Part shown: piece by piece, positions 30,185 through 40,639 of the stretch | How positions within the stretch are numbered: position 1 is the first letter of the stretch | Layout of the letters: each line of letters begins with the position of its first letter | Source of the DNA: Labedella phragmitis | Lineage (GTDB): Bacteria; Actinomycetota; Actinomycetes; Actinomycetales; Microbacteriaceae | DNA length: 64,000 nucleotides | Direction of reading: 5' to 3' | Assembly (NCBI RefSeq): GCF_004078635.1 | Contig: NZ_RZNB01000006.1 | Span: 124,001-188,000, forward strand | Notes under the pieces: generated by a model | What the model saw: only the letters and a program-made list of their open reading frames with translations | The model's database searches: none | What the model was told of the DNA's origin: nothing | Translations under genes and position numbers: made by a program

Positions 30185-30861
30185 GAGTCGTCCGGCCACC
30201 CGCCGCCGGCGAGCGTCGGCCCGAGGACGCGGCGCAGCTCGTCGCCCGAGACGGCGCCGTTGCGCAGGATCGTGATCGTGCCGTCCGGGAGCGCGAGTCC
30301 CGTCGCATCGATGATCGTCGAGGCTCCGGAGTCGCCGCTCGGGCCGCCGTCGAGGTAGACCGCGACGCTATCGCCGAGCATCGCCTCGGCGTCAGCGGCG
30401 TTCGTCGCGGCCGGTCGACCGGTGAGGTTGGCGGAGGAGACGGCGAGCGGGCCGGTCTCCTCGAGGAGTTCGAGGGCGAGCGGGTTCGCCGGCATACGCA
30501 CGGCGACGGTTCCGGCGGTGTCGCCGAGGTCCCACGCGAGCGAGGGCTGCGCCTGCAGGACGATCGTGAGTCCACCCGGCCAGAACTCGGTCACGAGGTC
30601 GCGGACGACGTCGGGCAGCTCGGCGACGAGCGCCTCGAGCGTCGCCACGCCGGGCACGAGCACGGGCGGCGGCTGCGATCGGGTCCGACCCTTCGCGTCG
30701 AGGAGTCGCGCGACGGCCTTCGGCGTGAAGGCGTCGGCGGCGACCCCGTAGACCGTGTCGGTGGGGATGACGACGAGCTCACCCTTGCCGATCGCCTGAC
30801 GGGCGAGGCGCATGCCGGTGAGCAACTGGGAATCGACGGAGCAGTCGTAGACGCGGGACAT
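30181..30861 (-). CDS. L-threonylcarbamoyladenylate synthase (Sua5/YciO/YrdC family)
   Basis: 226 residues. Makes threonylcarbamoyl-AMP from threonine, bicarbonate and ATP, the first step to the t6A modification of tRNAs. The YrdC domain is complete: GELVVIPTDTVYGVAADAF, KGRTRSQPPPVLV, FWPGGLTIVL, VAVRMPANPLAL and GPLAVSSANLTG. In family members the motif is KxR plus S/TxN, both present. It lies 70 bases after prmC on the same strand and has TAGAAT eight bases before its ATG. A TsaC/Sua5 role is likely; the shorter TsaC type is meant. Confidence 0.93.
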   Translation of the reverse strand: MSRVYDCSVDSQLLTGMRLARQAIGKGELVVIPTDTVYGVAADAFTPKAVARLLDAKGRTRSQPPPVLVPGVATLEALVAELPDVVRDLVTEFWPGGLTIVLQAQPSLAWDLGDTAGTVAVRMPANPLALELLEETGPLAVSSANLTGRPAATNAADAEAMLGDSVAVYLDGGPSGDSGASTIIDATGLALPDGTITILRNGAVSGDELRRVLGPTLAGGGWPDDS

Positions 30862-30875
30862 CGCGTGCGATTCTA
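30862..30875 (-). promoter_or_regulatory. -10 element of the tsaC-like gene, near-leaderless
   Basis: TAGAAT at 30875-30870, then eight bases, then ATG at 30861. The same TAGAAT with eight bases occurs before argS. Confidence 0.4.
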
Positions 30876-30931
30876 CCGGCGCGGACCGTGAGCGCCCTCC
30901 ACGACGCGATACGGCGGTGCGACGACGCGTC

Positions 30932-31804
30932 TCAGCGAGTGGCGCTCGTGATGCGATCGCGCTGCGTGAGGTCGCGGAACGTCGCGGGACTCCCCCACCC
31001 GTCGGCCGCGAGGAGATCGCGGATCGCCCCACCCTGAAGCTCGCCGTGCTCGATGAGGACGCGGCCGCCCGGGCGGAGCAACCGGAGCGCCGTCGTGGAC
31101 ACCTCGCGCACGACGTCGAGGCCGTCCGCTCCCCCGTAGAGCGCGTGCGACGGGTCGTGCAGCCGCACCTCGGGGTCGCGCGGGACCGCGGCGTCGGGAA
31201 CGTACGGCGGGTTCGACACGACGAGCGCGACCGTCCCGTCGAGTCGGGCGAGGGCGTGCGAGATGTCGTCGAAGACGACCGTCGCGTTGGTCGCGCCCAC
31301 CTGCTCGGCATTCTGGCGCGCCCAGACGAACGCGTCGACCGAGTTCTCGACGGCGAAGACCGTCGACTGAGGCACCTCGGTGGCGATCGAGAGCGCGATC
31401 GCACCGGATCCCGTGCCGAGATCGACCGCGACGGGCTCCGGGTCGGGCAGGGCGCGCAATTCGTCGATCGCGTACTGCACGAGCAGTTCGGTCTCGGGAC
31501 GCGGGACGAAGACGCCGGGTCCCACGGAGAGGCGGAGCGAACGGAACCACGCCGTACCGGTGATGTGCTGCACGGGCTCGCGCGCGGCTCGGCGCGCGAG
31601 GTACTCGTCGAGCTGGGCCGCGTCGCGCGCGGACAGCGACCGGCCCACGACGATGGCGGCGGCGAGCTCACCCCGACCGAGTCCCGTGACGTGCCCGATG
31701 AGCAGATCGGCGTCGACCTCCGGCGAGGCGACGCCCGCGGCGGCGAGTCGCTCGACGGCGGCGGCGCGCGCAGCGGCGAGGGTGGGTTCGGGAGGGGTGC
31801 TCAT
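30932..31804 (-). CDS. prmC: Peptide chain release factor N5-glutamine methyltransferase
   Basis: 290 residues. Methylates the Gln of the GGQ motif in release factors RF1 and RF2 using SAM. The N-terminal helical domain (VASPEVDADLLIGHVTGLGR) is followed by VFVPRPETELLV, the SAM-binding VDLGTGSGAIALSIATEVP and the catalytic NPPYVPD. Its substrate gene prfA is 1.7 kb away, separated by a cysK-cysE insertion on the other strand. A TAGGCT -10 candidate lies about 40 bases upstream at 31846-31841. Confidence 0.96.
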   Translation of the reverse strand: MSTPPEPTLAAARAAAVERLAAAGVASPEVDADLLIGHVTGLGRGELAAAIVVGRSLSARDAAQLDEYLARRAAREPVQHITGTAWFRSLRLSVGPGVFVPRPETELLVQYAIDELRALPDPEPVAVDLGTGSGAIALSIATEVPQSTVFAVENSVDAFVWARQNAEQVGATNATVVFDDISHALARLDGTVALVVSNPPYVPDAAVPRDPEVRLHDPSHALYGGADGLDVVREVSTTALRLLRPGGRVLIEHGELQGGAIRDLLAADGWGSPATFRDLTQRDRITSATR

Positions 31805-31967
31805 GGGGGTTCCGACGGAGAAGGCGGGGGTCGGTCACACAGCCTAGCCAATCGGCGGCCCCCGCGTGCCCCATGCGCAGGTCCTCGTCATCTCCGGGAC
31901 ACGTGCGGGACCGCGGTTTAGGCTGGGCCCTGTACTCATCGACGCATCTCTCCGACGAAGGACCCTC

Positions 31968-32906
31968 ATGACCGGCACGATCCACTCCGACATCACCGCG
32001 GCGTTCGGCAACACCCCCCTCGTCCGCATCAACCGTCTCGCCGACGAGACCGACGCGACCATCCTCGCCAAACTCGAGTTCTACAACCCCGGCTCGAGCG
32101 TCAAGGACCGGCTCGGCGTCGCGATCGTCGACGCGGCGGAACGGTCGGGAGAGTTGAAGCCGGGCGGAACGATCGTCGAGGGGACGAGCGGCAACACGGG
32201 CATCGCCTTGGCCCTCGTCGGCGCGGCACGCGGATACCGCGTCATCCTCACGATGCCGTCGTCGATGAGCCAGGAGCGTCGCGTGCTGCTGCGCGCGTTC
32301 GGGGCCGAACTCGTCCTCACGGAGCCGGCTCTCGGTATGAAGGGGGCCGTCGAGAAGGCGCAGGAGATCGTCGAGTCCACGCCCGGCGCGATCTGGGCGA
32401 AGCAGTTCGCGAACGCCGCCAACGCCGAGATCCATCGGAAGACCACCGCGGAGGAGATCTGGCGCGACACCGACGGCGGCGTCGACATCTTCGTTGCTGG
32501 CGTGGGCACGGGCGGCACGATCACCGGCGTCGGACAGGTGCTCAAGGAGCGGAAGCCCGGCGTGCAGGTCGTCGCGGTCGAACCTCTCGACTCCCCCATC
32601 CTCAACGGCGGCAAGCCCGGCCCCCACAAGATCCAGGGCATCGGCGCGAACTTCGTCCCCGAGGTGCTCGACACGACCGTGTACGACGACGTCGTCGACG
32701 TCTCCTTCGACGACGCGATCGCGGTCGCGAAGGATCTCGCCGCCAAGGAGGGCATCCTCGCGGGCGTCTCCTCCGGCGCCATCATGTGGGCGGCCCTCCA
32801 GCTCGCGAAGCGGCCCGAGAACGCGGGCAAGACGATCGTCGCGATCGTGTGCGACACCGGCGAGCGGTACATCTCGACCCCGCTCTGGGCCGACCTCTCC
32901 GACTAG
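31968..32906 (+). CDS. cysK: Cysteine synthase A (O-acetylserine sulfhydrylase)
   Basis: 312 residues. PLP enzyme that makes cysteine from O-acetylserine and sulfide. The PLP lysine is in [11 protein letters not shown], followed by [11 protein letters not shown], the phosphate-binding [12 protein letters not shown] and ISTPLWADL near the end. ATG 31968 is preceded by GAAGGA; TAGGCT at 31919-31924 is the likely -10. It forms an operon with cysE, seven bases downstream, so substrate synthesis and use are encoded together. Confidence 0.96.
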   Translation: MTGTIHSDITAAFGNTPLVRINRLADETDATILAKLEFYNPGSSVKDRLGVAIVDAAERSGELKPGGTIVEGTSGNTGIALALVGAARGYRVILTMPSSMSQERRVLLRAFGAELVLTEPALGMKGAVEKAQEIVESTPGAIWAKQFANAANAEIHRKTTAEEIWRDTDGGVDIFVAGVGTGGTITGVGQVLKERKPGVQVVAVEPLDSPILNGGKPGPHKIQGIGANFVPEVLDTTVYDDVVDVSFDDAIAVAKDLAAKEGILAGVSSGAIMWAALQLAKRPENAGKTIVAIVCDTGERYISTPLWADLSD

Positions 32907-32913
32907 TCGCCCC

Positions 32914-33477
32914 GTGACTCTGTTCTCCCGTCTCCGTGAGGACGTGATCGCCGCGCGCGTCCACGATCCCGCGGCACGCACCGATCTCGAGATCGTGCTC
33001 GGGTACTCCGGTCTGCACGCCATCTGGGCCCATCGCGTCAACGCCCGATTGTGGCGGGCTGGACTGCGGCTACCGGCGCGGCTGGGGTCGCAGTTCGTGC
33101 GGTTCCTCACCGGCATCGAGATCCACCCCGGTGCCTCGATCGGGCGTCGCTTCTTCATCGACCACGGTATGGGCGTCGTGATCGGGGAGACGGCCGAGAT
33201 CGGCGACGACGTCATGCTGTACCACGGCGTCACTCTCGGCGGGAAGAGCAGGGGCAGGGGCAAGCGCCATCCCACGCTCGGCGACGGCGTCCAGGTGGGC
33301 GCGGGCGCGAAGATCCTCGGCCCGATCCTGATCGGTCACGGCAGCATCGTGGGCGCGAACGCCGTCGTGACGAAGGACGCTCCCCCTGACTCGCTCCTCG
33401 TGGGAGTACCCGCACGCGCCCGCCCGCGCGGAACCGCGGCCTCGCACGGCCTTCCGACCCCCGAATACCTCATCTGA
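32914..33477 (+). CDS. cysE: Serine O-acetyltransferase
   Basis: 187 residues from GTG 32914, the short form without the long N-terminal helical extension of E. coli CysE. The left-handed beta-helix is clear: [41 protein letters not shown], with the catalytic His pair, then [25 protein letters not shown]. It acetylates serine with acetyl-CoA for CysK. It ends four bases before a strong hairpin. Confidence 0.95.
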   Translation: MTLFSRLREDVIAARVHDPAARTDLEIVLGYSGLHAIWAHRVNARLWRAGLRLPARLGSQFVRFLTGIEIHPGASIGRRFFIDHGMGVVIGETAEIGDDVMLYHGVTLGGKSRGRGKRHPTLGDGVQVGAGAKILGPILIGHGSIVGANAVVTKDAPPDSLLVGVPARARPRGTAASHGLPTPEYLI

Positions 33478-33480
33478 GGA

Positions 33481-33532
33481 CATTGAATCGGCGATGGTGC
33501 GCGTAGTTGCGCGCACCATCGCCGAATCAATG
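33481..33532. terminator. Near-perfect 23-bp hairpin between cysE and prfA
   Basis: Arms 33481-33503 and 33510-33532 are complementary except for one central position; the loop is TAGTTG. It lies exactly between the convergent ends of cysE and prfA, starting three bases after the cysE stop and ending nine bases before the prfA stop. It works in both orientations as a bidirectional terminator, although no T-tract follows. Confidence 0.8.
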
Positions 33533-33541
33533 TGCCGGGGG

Positions 33542-34615
33542 TCAGTCGGCGACGGCGGAGAGGCGGGCCTCCTCGTCGGCCTGGATCGCCGACTCGATGA
33601 TCGGCTCGAGCGCGCCGTTCATGACCGCGTCGAGGTTGTACGCCTTGTAGCCCGTGCGGTGGTCCGCGATGCGGTTCTCCGGGAAGTTGTACGTGCGGAT
33701 ACGCTCCGAGCGATCCATCGTGCGGATCTGGCTCTTGCGCGCGGCGCTGTCGAGCTCGGCCTGCTCCTCCTGGCGTCGCGCGAGGATGCGAGCGCGCAGC
33801 ACACGCATTCCCGCCTCGCGGTTCTGGAGCTGGCTCTTCTCGTTCTGCATCGACACGACGATCCCGGTCGGGAGGTGCGTGATGCGTACGGCGGAGTCGG
33901 TCGTGTTGACGGACTGACCGCCGGGACCGCTCGAACGGTAGACGTCGATCTTCAGGTCGTTCTGGTTTATCTCGACCTCCTCGGGCTCGTCGACCTCGGG
34001 GAAGACGAGCACACCGGTCGTCGAGGTGTGGATGCGCCCCTGGGACTCGGTCACGGGCACGCGCTGCACGCGGTGGACGCCGCCCTCGTACTTGAGGTGA
34101 GCCCAGACACCTTGCGACGGGTCCGTCGCGTTCGACTTGATCGCGACCTGCACGTCCTTGTAACCGCCGAGGTCGCTCTCGGTGCGCTCGAGGAGCTCTG
34201 TCTTCCAGCCCTTCGACTCGGCGTAGTGCAGGTACATCCGCAGCAGGTCGGCCGCGAACAGTGCGCTCTCCGCTCCGCCCTCGCCGCCCTTGATCTCCAT
34301 GATGACGTCGCGGCCGTCGTCCGGGTCGCGCGGGATGAGGAGGCGGCGCAGCTTCTCCTGCGAGCTCTGCACGAGCTCCTCGAGCGCCGGCACCTCCTCG
34401 GCGAACGCCTCGTCCTCCTTGGCGAGCTCGCGAGCGGCCTCGAGGTCGTCCCTCGCCTGGTTCCAGGCGGCCTCGGCCGCGACGATGCGCGACAGCTCGG
34501 CGTACCGACGGTTCACGCGCTTCGATCGTGCGGGATCCGCGTGCAGCGCGGGGTCGGCGAGCTCGTCCTGCAGCTCCTTGTGCTCCTTCTTGAGCACCTC
34601 GACCGATTCGAACAT
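33542..34615 (-). CDS. prfA: Peptide chain release factor 1
   Basis: 357 residues. Recognises UAA and UAG at the ribosome and triggers peptide release. The GGQ motif is in [19 protein letters not shown], and the tripeptide codon reader is PVT ([15 protein letters not shown]), an accepted variant of PAT. Start ATG 34615 follows the rho terminator by about 40 bases, so it may have its own promoter or depend on readthrough. The usual actinobacterial neighbour rpmE is absent between rho and prfA. Confidence 0.97.
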   Translation of the reverse strand: MFESVEVLKKEHKELQDELADPALHADPARSKRVNRRYAELSRIVAAEAAWNQARDDLEAARELAKEDEAFAEEVPALEELVQSSQEKLRRLLIPRDPDDGRDVIMEIKGGEGGAESALFAADLLRMYLHYAESKGWKTELLERTESDLGGYKDVQVAIKSNATDPSQGVWAHLKYEGGVHRVQRVPVTESQGRIHTSTTGVLVFPEVDEPEEVEINQNDLKIDVYRSSGPGGQSVNTTDSAVRITHLPTGIVVSMQNEKSQLQNREAGMRVLRARILARRQEEQAELDSAARKSQIRTMDRSERIRTYNFPENRIADHRTGYKAYNLDAVMNGALEPIIESAIQADEEARLSAVAD

Positions 34616-34652
34616 GGTGACTTCCTCCTGAGAAACCCTACGCGGAATGCAA

Positions 34653-34707
34653 CGAACCCACCCGGCGGCGCCGGAGGCTCTCGCCTCCGGCTCTCCGGGT
34701 GGGTTCG
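34653..34707 (-). terminator. Rho gene terminator hairpin
   Basis: Outer arms 34653-34665 and 34695-34707 are perfectly complementary (13 bp, CGAACCCACCCGG); an inner CCGGAGG/CCTCCGG stem at about 34671-34690 sits within. It lies nine bases after the rho stop on the minus strand. No T-tract follows, as is common in high-GC genomes. Confidence 0.7.
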
Positions 34708-34716
34708 GTGGGGTCG

Positions 34717-37095
34717 CTAGCGGTGGTCGCGCTCGTGACCGTGGCTGTGGCCGTTCGCCGCGGGCTGCGGCATCGACTTCTGCATCTGGACGAGGAACTC
34801 GACGTTCGAGCTCGTCTCCTTGAGCTTGCCGAGCACGACCTCGAGCGCCTGCTGCTGGTCGAGACCCGCGAGGGCCCGACGCAGCTTCCAGGTGATCTTG
34901 ACCTCGTCGTTCGACAGGAGCATCTCCTCGCGACGCGTGGACGACGCGTTGACGTCGACGGCCGGGAAGATCCGCTTGTCGGCGAGCTGACGCGAGAGGC
35001 GCAGCTCCGAGTTGCCGGTGCCCTTGAACTCCTCGAAGATGACCTCGTCCATCTTGGACCCGGTCTCGACGAGCGCCGTCGCGAGGATGGTGAGCGAGCC
35101 ACCGTTCTCGATGTTGCGCGCGGCTCCGAAGAAGCGCTTCGGCGGGTAGAGGGCCGATGCGTCGACACCGCCCGAGAGGATGCGTCCCGACGCGGGGGCT
35201 GCGAGGTTGTACGCACGGCCGAGGCGCGTGATGGAGTCGAGCAGCACGACCACGTCGTGACCGAGCTCCACGAGGCGCTTCGCACGCTCGATGGCGAGCT
35301 CGGCGACCGTCGTGTGGTCCTCGGCGGGACGGTCGAAGGTCGAGGCGATGACCTCGCCCTTCACCGTGCGCTGCATGTCGGTGACCTCTTCGGGGCGCTC
35401 GTCGACGAGCACGACCATGAGGTGGACCTCGGGGTTGTTGATCGAGATCGCGTTGGCGATCTGCTGCAGCACGATCGTCTTGCCGGCCTTCGGGGGCGCG
35501 ACGATGAGGCCGCGCTGGCCCTTGCCGATCGGCGCGACGAGGTCGATGATGCGCTGCGTGAGCTTGCCCTGCTCCGTCTCGAGGCGCAAGCGCTCCTGCG
35601 GGTAGAGCGGCGTGAGCTTGCCGAACTCGACACGCGTGCCCGCCTCGTCGACCGGCTGGCCGTTGACGCTGTCGACCTTGACGATCGCGTTGTACTTCTG
35701 GCGCGAGTTGTTCTCGCCCTCGCGCGGCTGACGGATGGCGCCGACGACGGCGTCGCCCTTGCGGAGGTTGTACTTCTTGACCTGGCCGAGCGACACGTAC
35801 ACGTCGTTGGTGCCGGGCAGGTAGCCCGTGGTGCGGACGAACGCGTAGTTGTCGAGCACGTCGAGGATGCCCGCGACGGGGATCAGGACGTCGTCCTCGG
35901 AGATCTCCGGTTCGGCGTCCTCGCCGGCTGCTCCCCCGCGGCGCTTGCGGTCGCGGTAGCGTCCGCGGCCGCGACCCTCGGCGTCGTCCTGCTGCTGCTG
36001 GGCCGTCGTGCGGTTGCGGTCGCGGCCCTGCTGCTCGTTGTCCGCCTTCTCGGTGCGATCGCGGCCCTGCTGTTCGGCCTGCGCATTGCTCTGGCCGCGA
36101 CCATTGCCGTTGCCGTTGCCGTTGCCGTTCTGGGCTGCGGCGTTCTGGCCGTTTCCGGACTGACCGCTCTGCGACTGCTCGTTCTGCCCGTTGCCGTTCT
36201 GGGCGGAAGCGTTGCCGTTCTGGTCGCCGCCGCGGTTGCGGTTGCGACCGCGCGAGCGGCCCTGGCGCGGCTGCTGCTCCCCGCCGTCCGTCTGCTCGGC
36301 GCGCTCGGGCTGCTCCTCCTCCGGCTGCTGCTCGGCGGAGTCCTCGGTGCGGTCCTGGTCCTGCTGGTCCTGGTCGTTGTTGCGACGACCGCGACCGCGA
36401 CGGTTGCCGCGCTTGTTCTGGCGCTCGCGACCCTGCTGGTCGGCGTTCTGCTGCTCGCCCTGCTGGTCGTTCTGCTGCTCGGCGCCGGTCGACTCATCCG
36501 ACACGGACTCGGACGGAGCCGCGACCTCGGCGGGCGCGTCGGCCTCGACGGGAGCCGCGGGGGAAGCGTCGGCGACGACGTCGACGGGCTGCACGGCGGG
36601 GGTCGAGGGGATCTGCGCGGGCTGGTCGGCGTTGACGTGACCGGCCGCCGGCACGGACGCGCGCTGCACGTCCTCGCTCGTGGCGCGGCGCGAACCGCGA
36701 CGACGACCCGTCGGGGCCGTGGCGGGAGCCGTCTCGACCGCGGCGGACGGCGCGACGGCGGCGGGAGCAGCCTCTGCCTGTGCGGCGGACTGCTCGGGCG
36801 CGTCGCCGGCGGGCGCGTTCGCCTCGTCGACGTCGACCTCGGTGGCGACACCGGCGGTCGCGAGGCTCGCCTCGGTGGGCGCCGCCGAGCCGTCGAGCGT
36901 GCTGTCGCCCGACTCGTCGACGGAGGCGAGCTGGTTGCTCGCGGCGGTGATCGCCTCGACGAGCTCGCCCTTACGGAGCTTGGATGCATCGGCGATGCCC
37001 CATTCGGCGGCCAACTGCTTGAGTTCGGCGACCTTGAGGGATCCGATGGCGACACTGTTGTCCGCGATGCGATCGCGGAGACTGACGTCTGACAC
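34717..37095 (-). CDS. rho: Transcription termination factor Rho with large N-terminal insert
   Basis: 792 residues from GTG 37095, which has AAGGAAA upstream; E. coli Rho has 419. The N-terminal helix bundle ([31 protein letters not shown]) is separated from the RNA-binding cold-shock domain (about residue 400 on) by some 340 residues of low complexity: first Ala/Pro/Glu-rich, then Asn, Gln, Arg, Glu and Gly with [10 protein letters not shown] runs. The motor is normal, with P-loop [15 protein letters not shown] and [14 protein letters not shown]. Such inserts are known in actinobacteria, where they bind RNA and widen the substrate range. It ends transcripts and unwinds RNA-DNA hybrids. Confidence 0.96.
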   Translation of the reverse strand: MSDVSLRDRIADNSVAIGSLKVAELKQLAAEWGIADASKLRKGELVEAITAASNQLASVDESGDSTLDGSAAPTEASLATAGVATEVDVDEANAPAGDAPEQSAAQAEAAPAAVAPSAAVETAPATAPTGRRRGSRRATSEDVQRASVPAAGHVNADQPAQIPSTPAVQPVDVVADASPAAPVEADAPAEVAAPSESVSDESTGAEQQNDQQGEQQNADQQGRERQNKRGNRRGRGRRNNDQDQQDQDRTEDSAEQQPEEEQPERAEQTDGGEQQPRQGRSRGRNRNRGGDQNGNASAQNGNGQNEQSQSGQSGNGQNAAAQNGNGNGNGNGRGQSNAQAEQQGRDRTEKADNEQQGRDRNRTTAQQQQDDAEGRGRGRYRDRKRRGGAAGEDAEPEISEDDVLIPVAGILDVLDNYAFVRTTGYLPGTNDVYVSLGQVKKYNLRKGDAVVGAIRQPREGENNSRQKYNAIVKVDSVNGQPVDEAGTRVEFGKLTPLYPQERLRLETEQGKLTQRIIDLVAPIGKGQRGLIVAPPKAGKTIVLQQIANAISINNPEVHLMVVLVDERPEEVTDMQRTVKGEVIASTFDRPAEDHTTVAELAIERAKRLVELGHDVVVLLDSITRLGRAYNLAAPASGRILSGGVDASALYPPKRFFGAARNIENGGSLTILATALVETGSKMDEVIFEEFKGTGNSELRLSRQLADKRIFPAVDVNASSTRREEMLLSNDEVKITWKLRRALAGLDQQQALEVVLGKLKETSSNVEFLVQMQKSMPQPAANGHSHGHERDHR

Positions 37096-37217
37096 TAAGA
37101 GATTTTCCTTTCTCCTACGGTGTGGTCCGATGACCACGAGAGGAGAGCCGTTCGTCGGCGATCAGGCCCGGCGTCGGCCTGGAGAGAACACTGCCTCTCG
37201 AAGCACGCTGCCGGGAT

Positions 37218-37239
37218 GTCCGCGCAAGAGGGCGCGGAC
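37218..37239 (-). promoter_or_regulatory. Hairpin in the rho leader
   Basis: GTCCGCGC and its exact complement enclose AAGAGG, within the 204-base non-coding region between thrB and rho. rho is autoregulated through its leader in several bacteria; whether this hairpin has that role is open. Nothing else recognisable is in the leader. Confidence 0.3.
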
Positions 37240-37299
37240 GCATCGACCAGAGCGAAGGTGATGAGTGAGTGGAATCGATCCGAGCGGCGAATCCGCGTG

Positions 37300-38232
37300 C
37301 TAGGCGGGATCCCCCGGGATCCTCTCCACTGTAGCACCCTTGACGTCGACGGCCAGCATGAGCGGAGTCCAGTGCACGCCTGCGTGTCGCGCGATAAGAT
37401 CGGCGGCTTCGAGCCGCTCGCCGGCCCCGTTGGCGAGCACGAGCACCGAGGGACCGGCTCCCGAGACGACGGCGGGGAGGCCGTGCTCACGGAGCAGCGC
37501 GACGACCTGCGCGGTCTCCGGCATGGCCGACGCGCGGTAGCTCTGGTGCAGCTTGTCCTCCGTCGCCGCGAACAGCAGCTCGGGGCTCTGCGTGAGGGCC
37601 GCGACGAGGAGCGCCGAACGGGAGACGTTGAACACGGCGTCCTCGTGCGGGACGTGCTCGGGCTGGAGGCTCCGGGCGACCTTCGTCGAGAGTGTCGTCT
37701 CCGGCACGAGGATGAGAGGCGAGACGCCGCGGTGCACGAGCAGCGTCTTCTGTGCGGGACCCGCTACGGTCGTCCACGCGATCGCGAGACCGCCGAAGAG
37801 CGCGGGCGCGACGTTGTCCGGGTGTCCCTCGATCTCTGTCGCGAGCCGCAGGAGCGTCTCGTCGTCGACGTCGACGACGCCCTCGACGAGTCCCTTCGCC
37901 GCCATGATGCCCGCGACGACGGCCGCTCCGGAGGAGCCGAGCCCTCGCCCGTGCGGAATCGTGTTGCGCGCGTGCAGCTCGAGACCCGGAGCCTCGACGG
38001 CGAGAGCCGAGAGCGCGTGCAGGAGGGAGGACGCGACGAGGTTGGACTCGTCCGTCGGCACCTCCCCCGCGCCGACGCCCTCGACGTACACGCGCACGCC
38101 GGGGCGTTCGACGGCCTCGACCGTCAGTTCGTCGTAGACGGAGAGCGCGAGGCCGAGCGTGTCGAATCCCGGCCCGAGATTCGCTGTGGTCGCCGGCACC
38201 CGAACGGCGACGCGGCGGCCGACGAGGCTCAC
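37300..38232 (-). CDS. thrB: Homoserine kinase
   Basis: 310 residues from GTG 38232, which overlaps the thrC stop (GTGA). GHMP-family kinase that phosphorylates homoserine for threonine synthesis. N-terminal [24 protein letters not shown] loop [17 protein letters not shown] and [16 protein letters not shown] are all typical, as is the C-terminal [13 protein letters not shown]. Last gene of the hom-thrC-thrB operon, just before rho. Confidence 0.96.
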   Translation of the reverse strand: MSLVGRRVAVRVPATTANLGPGFDTLGLALSVYDELTVEAVERPGVRVYVEGVGAGEVPTDESNLVASSLLHALSALAVEAPGLELHARNTIPHGRGLGSSGAAVVAGIMAAKGLVEGVVDVDDETLLRLATEIEGHPDNVAPALFGGLAIAWTTVAGPAQKTLLVHRGVSPLILVPETTLSTKVARSLQPEHVPHEDAVFNVSRSALLVAALTQSPELLFAATEDKLHQSYRASAMPETAQVVALLREHGLPAVVSGAGPSVLVLANGAGERLEAADLIARHAGVHWTPLMLAVDVKGATVERIPGDPA

Positions 38233-39314
38233 TCCGTTGTCTCCGCCCGGAGCCCGAGGACTCCCGCGACCTCGGAGACGTCGGCACCGACGACCGTCGG
38301 CGTCACGTCGGAGCCGTCGGCGGTGCGGAGTGCCCACTGCGGGTCCTTCAGGCCGTGGCCCGTGACCGTGAGCACGCACACGGATCCGGCCGGCACGTGA
38401 CCTGCCTCGGCGCGCTCGAGCAGCCCCGCGACGGAGATCGCCGACGCGGGCTCGACGAAGACGCCGACCTCGCGCGACAGGATGCGCTGTGCCTCGAGGA
38501 TCTGGTCGTCCTCGATGGCGCCGAAGTAGCCGTCGGTCTTCTCGCGGGCGGCGAGGGCGAGCTCCCACGACGCGGGGTTGCCGATGCGGATCGCGCTCGC
38601 GATCGTCTCGGGGTGCTTCACGACGGAACCCGAGACGAGCGGCGCGCTGCCGGCGGCCTGGAAGCCGAACATGCGGGGCAGCTTCGTGGCGCCGCCGCGC
38701 TCGAGCTCCTCGGAGTAGCCGCGCGTGTATGCGGTGTAGTTGCCTGCGTTGCCGACGGGGATGAAGTGGAGGTCCGGCGCGTCCTCGAGGACCTCGACGA
38801 CCTCGAAGGCCGCCGTCTTCTGGCCCTCGATGCGGTCGTTGTTGACCGAGTTCACGAGGTGGACGGGGTAGTGCTCGGCGAGCTCGCGCGCGATGTCGAG
38901 GCAATCGTCGAAGTTGCCCTGGATCTGAATGAGCTCACCGTTGTGCGCGATGGCCTGGCTGAGCTTGCCCATGGCGATCTTTCCCTCGGGCACGAGCACA
39001 GCCGCGGTGATCCCCGCGTGGGCCGCGTACGCAGCGGCCGACGCCGACGTGTTGCCGGTCGACGCGCAGATGACGGCTTTCGCGCCGTGCTCGACGGCCT
39101 TCGAGATCGCCATCGTCATGCCGCGATCCTTGAAGGAGCCCGTGGGGTTCATGCCCTCGTACTTCACGAAGACACGAGCGCCCGTGCGGGCCGACAGCGC
39201 CGGAGCGGGGATGAGCGGAGTGCCGCCCTCCCCCAGCGTCACGATCGGCGTCGCGTCCGTCACATCGAGGCGGTCACGGTATTCGTGCAGGACTCCACGC
39301 CACTGCTTGGCCAT
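38229..39314 (-). CDS. thrC: Threonine synthase
   Basis: 361 residues. PLP enzyme converting O-phosphohomoserine to threonine. The PLP lysine is in [15 protein letters not shown]; phosphate-binding residues are in [14 protein letters not shown]. Length matches the short bacterial class. It starts two bases before the hom stop region and overlaps thrB by four bases, so the three are tightly coupled. Confidence 0.96.
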   Translation of the reverse strand: MAKQWRGVLHEYRDRLDVTDATPIVTLGEGGTPLIPAPALSARTGARVFVKYEGMNPTGSFKDRGMTMAISKAVEHGAKAVICASTGNTSASAAAYAAHAGITAAVLVPEGKIAMGKLSQAIAHNGELIQIQGNFDDCLDIARELAEHYPVHLVNSVNNDRIEGQKTAAFEVVEVLEDAPDLHFIPVGNAGNYTAYTRGYSEELERGGATKLPRMFGFQAAGSAPLVSGSVVKHPETIASAIRIGNPASWELALAAREKTDGYFGAIEDDQILEAQRILSREVGVFVEPASAISVAGLLERAEAGHVPAGSVCVLTVTGHGLKDPQWALRTADGSDVTPTVVGADVSEVAGVLGLRAETTE

Positions 39315-39316
39315 CG

Positions 39317-40639
39317 TCAGGCTCCTTCGATTCTCAGGACACTTCGCACGGACTCGACGGCGTCGGAGGCCGAGAGGGCGTCGACGGCGGCTGCGAGAGC
39401 CGCGTCGCGCGCGGTGTGGGTGCCGATCACCAGCGTAGCGGTGGCGCGATCGGCCTCCCCGTCGGCGGGCGTGCTCGCCGATTGTTGCAGGGTCTCGACC
39501 GAGACGCCGCGGCTCGCGAGGATGCCCGCGAGTTCCGCGAGGACGCCGGGACGGTCGTCGACTTCGAGGCTGATGCGGTACCGGGTTTCGGCGGCGCCGA
39601 TCGGGTGGACAGGGAGGTCCGCGGCGACCGATTCCCCGACACCGACGCCACCAGCGAGGTGGCGACGCGCGATCGAGACGACGTCGCCGAGGACAGCGGA
39701 AGCGGTCTGCACTCCCCCGGCTCCCGCACCGTAGAACATGAGCGGGCCGGCGGCCTCCGCCTCCACGAACACGGCGTTGTTGCCGCCGTGCACACTCGCG
39801 AGCGGGTGGTCGCGGCGCACCAGCGCGGGGTGCACGCGCGCCGACACGCCTTCGAGACCGGCGTCGTCGACGACGCGCTCCGCGATCGCGAGCAGCTTGA
39901 TGACGTAGCCGGCCTCGCGGGCCGACTCGACGTCCTCGAGCGTGATCGACGAGATCCCCTCGCGGTGGACGCCCGCGGCGGGAACCGAGGTGTGGAACGC
40001 GAGCCCCGCGAGGATCGCGGCCTTCTGCGCCGCGTCGTAGCCCTCGACGTCGAGCGTGGGGTCCGCCTCGAGGTAGCCGAGCTCGAGGGCGACGCGCTGC
40101 GCGTCCTCCATGCTGTCGCCGAAGCGGTCCATGCGGTCGAGGATGTAGTTGGTGCTGCCGTTCACGATCGCGAGGATGCGCTCGACGTGGTCACCCGCGA
40201 GGCTGTCGCGCAGCGGCCGGATGATGGGGATCGCCGCAGCCACGGCCGCCTCGTAGTAGACCTCGGCACCCACGCGGGCGGCCGCTGCGAAGATCTCGGC
40301 GCCGTGCTCGGCGAGGAGCGCCTTGTTGCCCGTCACGACGTCCGCTCCCGAGCCGATCGCCGCGAGGATGTAGGACTTCGCGGGCTCGATGCCGCCGATG
40401 AGCTCGACGACGATGTCTGCGCCCTGGATGAGCGTCTCGGCGTCGGTCGTGAAGAGCTCGGCGGGCAGGTCGACGGCGCGCTTCGCGTTCACGTCGCGCA
40501 CGGCGATGCCGACGAGGTCGATCGAGACGCCCGCCCGAGCGGCGAGCTCGTCGTGGTGCTCGAGAAGGAGCCGGGCGACGTGGCCGCCGACCGTTCCTGC
40601 CCCGAGCAGGGCCACTCGAAGGCTGCGGGTGTCGCTCAT
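39317..40639 (-). CDS. hom: Homoserine dehydrogenase
   Basis: 440 residues from ATG 40639, overlapping the lysA stop (ATGA). NAD(P)-dependent reduction of aspartate semialdehyde to homoserine. Rossmann loop [16 protein letters not shown], then [20 protein letters not shown] and [22 protein letters not shown] for catalysis. The C-terminal 80 residues form an ACT domain ([21 protein letters not shown]), where threonine feedback inhibition is expected. The long frame upstream of the ATG is only antisense of lysA. Confidence 0.97.
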   Translation of the reverse strand: MSDTRSLRVALLGAGTVGGHVARLLLEHHDELAARAGVSIDLVGIAVRDVNAKRAVDLPAELFTTDAETLIQGADIVVELIGGIEPAKSYILAAIGSGADVVTGNKALLAEHGAEIFAAAARVGAEVYYEAAVAAAIPIIRPLRDSLAGDHVERILAIVNGSTNYILDRMDRFGDSMEDAQRVALELGYLEADPTLDVEGYDAAQKAAILAGLAFHTSVPAAGVHREGISSITLEDVESAREAGYVIKLLAIAERVVDDAGLEGVSARVHPALVRRDHPLASVHGGNNAVFVEAEAAGPLMFYGAGAGGVQTASAVLGDVVSIARRHLAGGVGVGESVAADLPVHPIGAAETRYRISLEVDDRPGVLAELAGILASRGVSVETLQQSASTPADGEADRATATLVIGTHTARDAALAAAVDALSASDAVESVRSVLRIEGA

